The notes under the pieces: generated by a model
Seen by the model: only the letters and a program-made list of their open reading frames with translations
The model's database searches: none
What the model was told of the DNA's origin: nothing
In this document: in pieces, positions 38,278 through 41,832 of the stretch
Numbering within the stretch: position 1 is the first letter of the stretch
Layout of the letters: every line of letters begins with the position of its first letter
DNA from: a virus
Strand: one strand, 5' to 3'
Virus record (IMG/VR): IMGVR_UViG_3300042452_000139
Span: 1-41,832 of that record
Length of the DNA stretch: 41,832 nucleotides
Program-made: the position numbers and the translations under genes

Positions 38278-38801
38278 CGGTTAGTCTTGTAAGCAACGTT
38301 GTCTTTGATGGTATTATAGTCGGAACTACTGCCAGAAAGCAAGCTGTCGTCAATCATCATAACCTCATCAAAACCAGTTCGTTCAATGATCTTGGTTTTG
38401 ATTTCCAGTTGCTTCTTCTCTTTCTGAATACGACGGAGAAAAGCGTAGTGAATGATTTGTGTAAAATATGCAAATGGATTCTTTGACTTTTCTGGATCAA
38501 AGTTGTGAATATACTGAACGCAGTTTTCAATGCCATCAGAGATCATATCGTCCCTGAACATATAGTTCACAAAGTTTGGTTTGTATGAAAGGTGTGTAGC
38601 GATTTTCAGAAAGCACTCTCCAAGATAATTAGAAATGGGTGGTTTACCTTCCCAATGCTTTGCTCTCTCTTCTTTGGGTTGCTTAGTTAAGTCTTTATCG
38701 TATTTCTTTTGATATGCAGTTTCAACTTTAGTTCTATAAACAATTAATGCCTCAAGTAACTCTTTGTTGTTTACATAATGTTCTGATTTCTTTTTGGACA
38801 T
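38274..38801 (-). CDS. gp55: Late-transcription sigma factor (T4 gp55-like)
   Basis: 175 residues (T4: 185). Recognised by HYVNNKELLEALI at the start, MISDGIENCVQYIHNFDPEKSKNPFAYFTQIIHYAFLRRIQKEKKQ, the reduced sigma region 2 with core binding and melting segments. It directs host RNA polymerase to TATAAATA promoters, which occur throughout this window. It has its own near-consensus sigma-70 promoter at 38838-38865 and lies first in the gp55-gp47-DUF3110-gp46 operon. Confidence 0.95.
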   Translation of the reverse strand: MSKKKSEHYVNNKELLEALIVYRTKVETAYQKKYDKDLTKQPKEERAKHWEGKPPISNYLGECFLKIATHLSYKPNFVNYMFRDDMISDGIENCVQYIHNFDPEKSKNPFAYFTQIIHYAFLRRIQKEKKQLEIKTKIIERTGFDEVMMIDDSLLSGSSSDYNTIKDNVAYKTNR

Positions 38802-38837
38802 AACATCGGTCTTTGTGTATAAATTTTTGTTATGTTT

Positions 38838-38865
38838 ATTATAGCATACTTTTGGGGCTTGACAA
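38838..38865 (-). promoter_or_regulatory. Host sigma-70 type promoter for gp55 operon
   Basis: Minus strand: -35 TTGTCA (38865-38860), 16-base spacer, extended -10 TGC-TATAAT (38843-38838), 36 bases before the ATG at 38801. The best early promoter in the window; its -35 box is the end of the repeated 53-bp module. Confidence 0.8.
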
Positions 38866-38910
38866 CATCGAAAAAGATGATTAGAATAGGTTTGTTCCCG
38901 TTGAAGATAA
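38858..38910 (-). repeat. 53-bp upstream module, copy A
   Basis: Matches 2226-2278 (opposite strand) without gaps at 43 of 53 positions; the first 20 bases and the last 8 (TTGTCAAG) are identical. Here the module ends in the -35 box of the gp55 promoter. Confidence 0.85.
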
Positions 38911-38914
38911 TAAT

Positions 38915-39316
38915 CTAGCCTTCATTAGTACTCTTAAAGATTCTTTCAAGGCTCTTGCGAGCATCTTCTACGGTTGATATAAAACCCATCTTATCAGATA
39001 TTTTTACTTTACCGTCTAATTCAATATCTACGTCTTCATCATTAAGATATCTTTCGTAGAAGTGAATCATCTGACTTTCTTTAACTTCTGTCATTGTTAC
39101 GATCTTATCGTATTTGATGATAAAGAAATCATCAGAAGGTATTTCCATCCATGGCTTTACCTTTACATATTGACCAATATGATTTGAAACGACTTTCATG
39201 ATGACAGGATTTTGAAGAATAATGATAGGATCTCCATCATTTTCATCAATGCAAACTAATGCAAAGATCTCCTCACCTGTAACTAATTTGATTGCTGCGT
39301 GGAACTCTTCTCCCAT
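38915..39316 (-). CDS. Sm-like small cyanophage protein (133 aa)
   Basis: FHAAIKLVTGEEIFALVCIDEND, PIIILQNPVIMK, VKVKPWMEIPSDDFFIIKYDKIVTMTEVKESQMIHFYERY: a strongly beta-patterned N-terminal 90 residues with the same ordered features as the proteins at 24509 and 24259 (K-x-x-G-E, NP, PW, D-x-I-V-T), followed by a helical extension. An Sm/LSM-like barrel is likely. It is coupled to UvsW by a TAATG-type overlap and ends just before the gp55 upstream module. Confidence 0.75.
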   Translation of the reverse strand: MGEEFHAAIKLVTGEEIFALVCIDENDGDPIIILQNPVIMKVVSNHIGQYVKVKPWMEIPSDDFFIIKYDKIVTMTEVKESQMIHFYERYLNDEDVDIELDGKVKISDKMGFISTVEDARKSLERIFKSTNEG

Positions 39317-40779
39317 TAGTTTTTAAGCGGTATGTTTACAATATCATAATTAAAGTTTTCTTCGTTATAAACTTTGATTCTTTCGATTAAGTGATTGAGT
39401 GTATAATTTTTTCTTGACTTATAACTGATATCATCGGCAATGTCATATAGAGTTGCTTTTGTTTTATTGTCGCTTTTTCTTAGGACTCTTCCGATTGATT
39501 GGAGGTTTCTGATTCTTGATTTACTAGGGGAAGCAAAGATGACATTATGTAGATTTCTAATGTTAATACCAGTAGAAAAAGTCCCGTAAGAAGCAACGAT
39601 GATTGCATTATTTTCTTTCTCAGTGATTTCTCTGACTTTTTCTCGGTCCTCAGTATCTACACCACCGTGAACAAAGAACACGTGGCGATCTTCTGCGATA
39701 CTCTTATTTATGAGATCGTATAAAGGTTGTCCATGACCTTCGACTCTGGAAAATAGAATTAAAGTATTACCTTTAAGATCAATGGCAAGGTTCTTGATGA
39801 ACTTATTGCGTTTCTCGTGATTGATAATATACTGCACCTCATCTTCAAAAGTCTCAAACTTATTCGGTGGGTGTTTCAATAGAAGAATATTAATGTCCAG
39901 TTTGGCAACGTGACCTTTCTGCATCAGTTCTTCTGTGCGAATGATCTTATAAGAAGGTCCAAATAAACCTTCTAGAACCCACTTATGTGTCTGAGTGCCA
40001 TCAAGAGTTCCTGTAAATCCAAAACGATATTTTGCATCAGAAAGTTTTGTCATTATAGATACTAATGACTTTGATTTAAACTGGTGTGCTTCATCTCCAA
40101 CGACCACATTAAATCGTGAGAAATATTGTCGGGGAAGTTTGTAGATGGACTGCCAGGTCGTAATGATTACCTGCGAGTCCGTTTCTCTTTCTTTTCCAGC
40201 ATAGATCTTGTGGCAAAATGAACCCACATCCCACCCATAATCTGCAAAGTCTTTATACATCTGTTCTACAAGGGATGTCGTCGGAACGACTATCAGAGTA
40301 TTTTGTCCTTTCTCAACGTAATATCGGACAATCGAATATATCATCAACGACTTTCCAGAGGCAGTTGGAGATATCAACAACTTTCGATTATGTTTTAAAG
40401 CGTCGTATACTCCCTCAACTTGGTACTCACGGGGAGCATACTTGCAAATAGAAGTCATATAATCTTTTACACCTTCCTTTGAAATCATTTCATTGACTTC
40501 AAATGGAAGACCATAAAACTTGTTGTTTACAAACTCATAAGTATAGTCATGATTTTCACAGAACCGAGTGAGTTTATCTAGAAGACCAATATAAATCTCA
40601 CCAGTCTGAGTATTGAATAATCGTATTTTTCCATCCCAGTGTCTACTTCTATACTGGGGCATAAAACGACTATTGGGGACTTCAAAAGTAAATTGGTCCG
40701 CCAATTCATAGTAAACGTGAGGTTCCGCCTTTACTTCAAGATAAACCTCATTTTTTTTAGATATCACCAAATGAGACAT
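39316..40779 (-). CDS. uvsW: UvsW RNA-DNA and DNA helicase
   Basis: 487 residues (T4: 503). N-terminal ~100-residue DNA-binding domain (RHWDGKIRLFNTQTGEIY), then SF2 motifs: Walker A SPTASGKS, VVGDEAHQF (DEAH), GFTGT (motif III), and C-terminal SIGRVLRKS (motif VI). It unwinds R-loops and branched DNA, switching origin use to recombination-dependent initiation late in infection. AATAAATA 22 bases upstream fits the late expression of uvsW known in T4. Confidence 0.95.
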   Translation of the reverse strand: MSHLVISKKNEVYLEVKAEPHVYYELADQFTFEVPNSRFMPQYRSRHWDGKIRLFNTQTGEIYIGLLDKLTRFCENHDYTYEFVNNKFYGLPFEVNEMISKEGVKDYMTSICKYAPREYQVEGVYDALKHNRKLLISPTASGKSLMIYSIVRYYVEKGQNTLIVVPTTSLVEQMYKDFADYGWDVGSFCHKIYAGKERETDSQVIITTWQSIYKLPRQYFSRFNVVVGDEAHQFKSKSLVSIMTKLSDAKYRFGFTGTLDGTQTHKWVLEGLFGPSYKIIRTEELMQKGHVAKLDINILLLKHPPNKFETFEDEVQYIINHEKRNKFIKNLAIDLKGNTLILFSRVEGHGQPLYDLINKSIAEDRHVFFVHGGVDTEDREKVREITEKENNAIIVASYGTFSTGINIRNLHNVIFASPSKSRIRNLQSIGRVLRKSDNKTKATLYDIADDISYKSRKNYTLNHLIERIKVYNEENFNYDIVNIPLKN

Positions 40780-40801
40780 ACATATAGTTCACTTCTATAC
40801 A

Positions 40802-40809
40802 TATTTATT
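40802..40809 (-). promoter_or_regulatory. Candidate late promoter AATAAATA for uvsW
   Basis: AATAAATA at 40809-40802, 22 bases upstream of ATG 40779, beside the stop codon of the homing endonuclease gene. Confidence 0.6.
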
Positions 40810-41336
40810 CATCTCTTATAACCTTGCGATCTCCTCTCAGCGTAATATTTTTTAAGAGACTCACTTTTCTTTCTTTTTTCTTCTTCACTTTGTTTTTGAC
40901 CTGTTCTACTTTTATTGCCTTTCCCTATTTCAGATAATTTTTGACGGGTATCTTCGTTGTGAGATTGAACACCTTTTAAACCTTTGTTCCAAGCAGTCTT
41001 ACCTTTATGTGATTCTGACATTTTTTTCTTGCTTTCTTCCGTATGTTTTTTACCTTTCATACAGGCAAAACCTTTTTCTCCACCCTCCGTAACATTTACT
41101 AATATTCCGCCATCTATTTTTCTACCATATTTCATAATAAGTTCTTTTTCCTTTTCAAGAGCGCATTCTTCGGAAAGGTTATCCAATAAAATAACTATTT
41201 TTTCTTTATCTGGAATATTTACATATTTGTGAGTTTTCTTATTTTTTTGATATGCTCGTCTTCCAGTGCCCTTACCAATATAATAAGGAGTATCATCTTC
41301 TCTTAAATAAGCATAAACATAAAAATTATTTCTCAT
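40809..41336 (-). CDS. GIY-YIG homing endonuclease with NUMOD3 motifs
   Basis: 175 residues. Catalytic domain at the N-terminus: FYVYAYLREDDTPYYIGKGTGRRAY has Y-V-Y and Y-I-G with Arg following, and ALEKEKELIMKYG carries the conserved Glu. The C-terminal half holds NUMOD3-type DNA-binding repeats (GKKHTEESKKKMSESHKGK, and further QSHNEDTRQKLSEIGKGNKS, GQKQSEEEKRKKSESLKKYY). Free-standing element between uvsY and uvsW, genes that are adjacent in T4. It has its own TATAAATA promoter 21 bases upstream, after the uvsY terminator. Confidence 0.92.
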   Translation of the reverse strand: MRNNFYVYAYLREDDTPYYIGKGTGRRAYQKNKKTHKYVNIPDKEKIVILLDNLSEECALEKEKELIMKYGRKIDGGILVNVTEGGEKGFACMKGKKHTEESKKKMSESHKGKTAWNKGLKGVQSHNEDTRQKLSEIGKGNKSRTGQKQSEEEKRKKSESLKKYYAERRSQGYKR

Positions 41337-41357
41337 TTGAGGTTTCAGTCGCTAATA

Positions 41358-41365
41358 TATTTATA
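41358..41365 (-). promoter_or_regulatory. Late promoter TATAAATA for the homing endonuclease
   Basis: Perfect late consensus at 41365-41358, 21 bases before ATG 41336 and just past the terminator T-tract. Confidence 0.75.
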
Positions 41366-41367
41366 AT

Positions 41368-41389
41368 AAAAAAGAGGCATTTCTGCCTC
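41368..41389 (-). terminator. Intrinsic terminator after uvsY
   Basis: Minus-strand GAGGCA-GAAA-TGCCTC hairpin (41389-41374) followed by T6, overlapping the uvsY stop codon. Confidence 0.9.
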
Positions 41390-41819
41390 AATTGAACCCA
41401 GATTGAAAACGATGCCACTCAATAGCATTTTTGATTTGGAATGTTCGATTAGAAATAGTCTTAATAACTTCTTCTAAGAACTTCAGCATAATATCATAAT
41501 ATCTTATTTTGAGTTCTACTTTACTTAACTTCTCATCGCCATCCATATGCCTCTGTAATGCCTCTTTATCCCGAACTTTATATGGGAACGGTTCTTCTTC
41601 GTAAACCTCTATGGGTGCCTTTCCAGTGTAGTAGTTATACCTTTCAAGTTTAACTCTATTGTATGTTTCTCTTGCTTTCTCACGCAACAAAGTAATTGTA
41701 TTGTAAATGGTATAATACTTGGAGTGAAGTTGGGGAATTTTTAAAGACTCATCGTGTAAATTATCAGGATCAATGACAGAATCTCTCTGCCACATCTCCT
41801 GAATTTCATCAAGATTCAT
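41388..41819 (-). CDS. uvsY: UvsY recombination mediator
   Basis: 143 residues (T4: 137). MNLDEIQEMWQRDSVIDPDNLHDESLKIPQLHSKYYTIYNTITLLREKARE at the start is the T4 UvsY pattern (I-x-x-M-W-x-x-D, KIP-x-LHxKY). It helps UvsX replace single-strand-binding protein gp32 on DNA. Continues the UvsW/UvsX recombination set; its promoter is outside or at the right window edge. Complete within the window. Confidence 0.94.
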   Translation of the reverse strand: MNLDEIQEMWQRDSVIDPDNLHDESLKIPQLHSKYYTIYNTITLLREKARETYNRVKLERYNYYTGKAPIEVYEEEPFPYKVRDKEALQRHMDGDEKLSKVELKIRYYDIMLKFLEEVIKTISNRTFQIKNAIEWHRFQSGFN

Positions 41820-41832
41820 TTAATCGAACTAG

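Overview
The window reads as a piece of a T4-like (Straboviridae/Kyanoviridae-type) marine cyanophage genome. Evidence: the T4 replication/recombination/late-transcription core (gp43, gp44, gp62, gp45, gp41, gp61, UvsX, UvsY, UvsW, gp46, gp47, RegA, gp55) is present together with genes typical of cyanomyoviruses (CobS-type AAA+ ATPase, MazG, Hsp20, a cyanobacterial DUF3110-like protein, Sm-like small proteins, NrdA/NrdB). DNA is AT-rich, genes are tightly packed, and nearly all lie on the minus strand with ATGA, TAATG or TGATG stop/start overlaps. No photosynthesis gene is in the window. No gene-free stretch exceeds about 150 bases.

Layout from left to right. 1-3055: start of a truncated gene behind a structured leader, a lysis cassette (GH24 lysozyme and a C39-like cysteine peptidase sharing an N-terminal module), a GIY-YIG endonuclease, and the only two plus-strand genes (tandem paralogues). 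3066-7451: three long, low-complexity, probably virion-packaged proteins. 7508-12062: ribonucleotide reductase (NrdB, NrdA) and primase gp61. 12072-18436: small conserved proteins, a virion protein, two tiny coupled ORFs, a DUF3008-containing virion protein, and a nucleotidyltransferase carrying a capsid-targeting-like N-terminus. 18453-18611: tRNA-Leu(UAG) and tRNA-Ala(UGC). 18635-24259: MazG, gp41, UvsX and DNA polymerase. 24259-30216: two Sm-like proteins, a 56-residue tagged protein, Hsp20, RegA, gp62, Dam, gp44, gp45. 30238-33620: CobS plus a zincin-VWA protein. 33699-35088: two more tagged virion proteins. 35108-41819: gp46, DUF3110-like, gp47, gp55, Sm-like, UvsW, a GIY-YIG homing endonuclease and UvsY.

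How the genes fit together: gp43/44/62/45/41/61 form the replisome, UvsX/Y/W with gp46/47 perform recombination-dependent replication, NrdA/B and MazG adjust nucleotide supply, RegA represses early translation, and gp55 with clamp gp45 activates late genes. I find many TATAAATA-like late promoters (gp55 targets) in front of virion, lysis and homing genes, while gp55 itself has a near-consensus host sigma-70 promoter.

Most interesting signals: (1) a group of about eight proteins whose N-termini resemble the T4 internal-protein capsid-targeting peptide, most with a prohead-protease-like L/I-x-E site near residues 10-14, including an enzyme; (2) a 38-40 residue C-terminal module shared by three of them; (3) an ungapped 53-bp block repeated upstream of gp55 and of the plus-strand operon; (4) repeated terminator-then-promoter punctuation; (5) a 14-bp hairpin that covers the ribosome-binding site of the leftmost gene.
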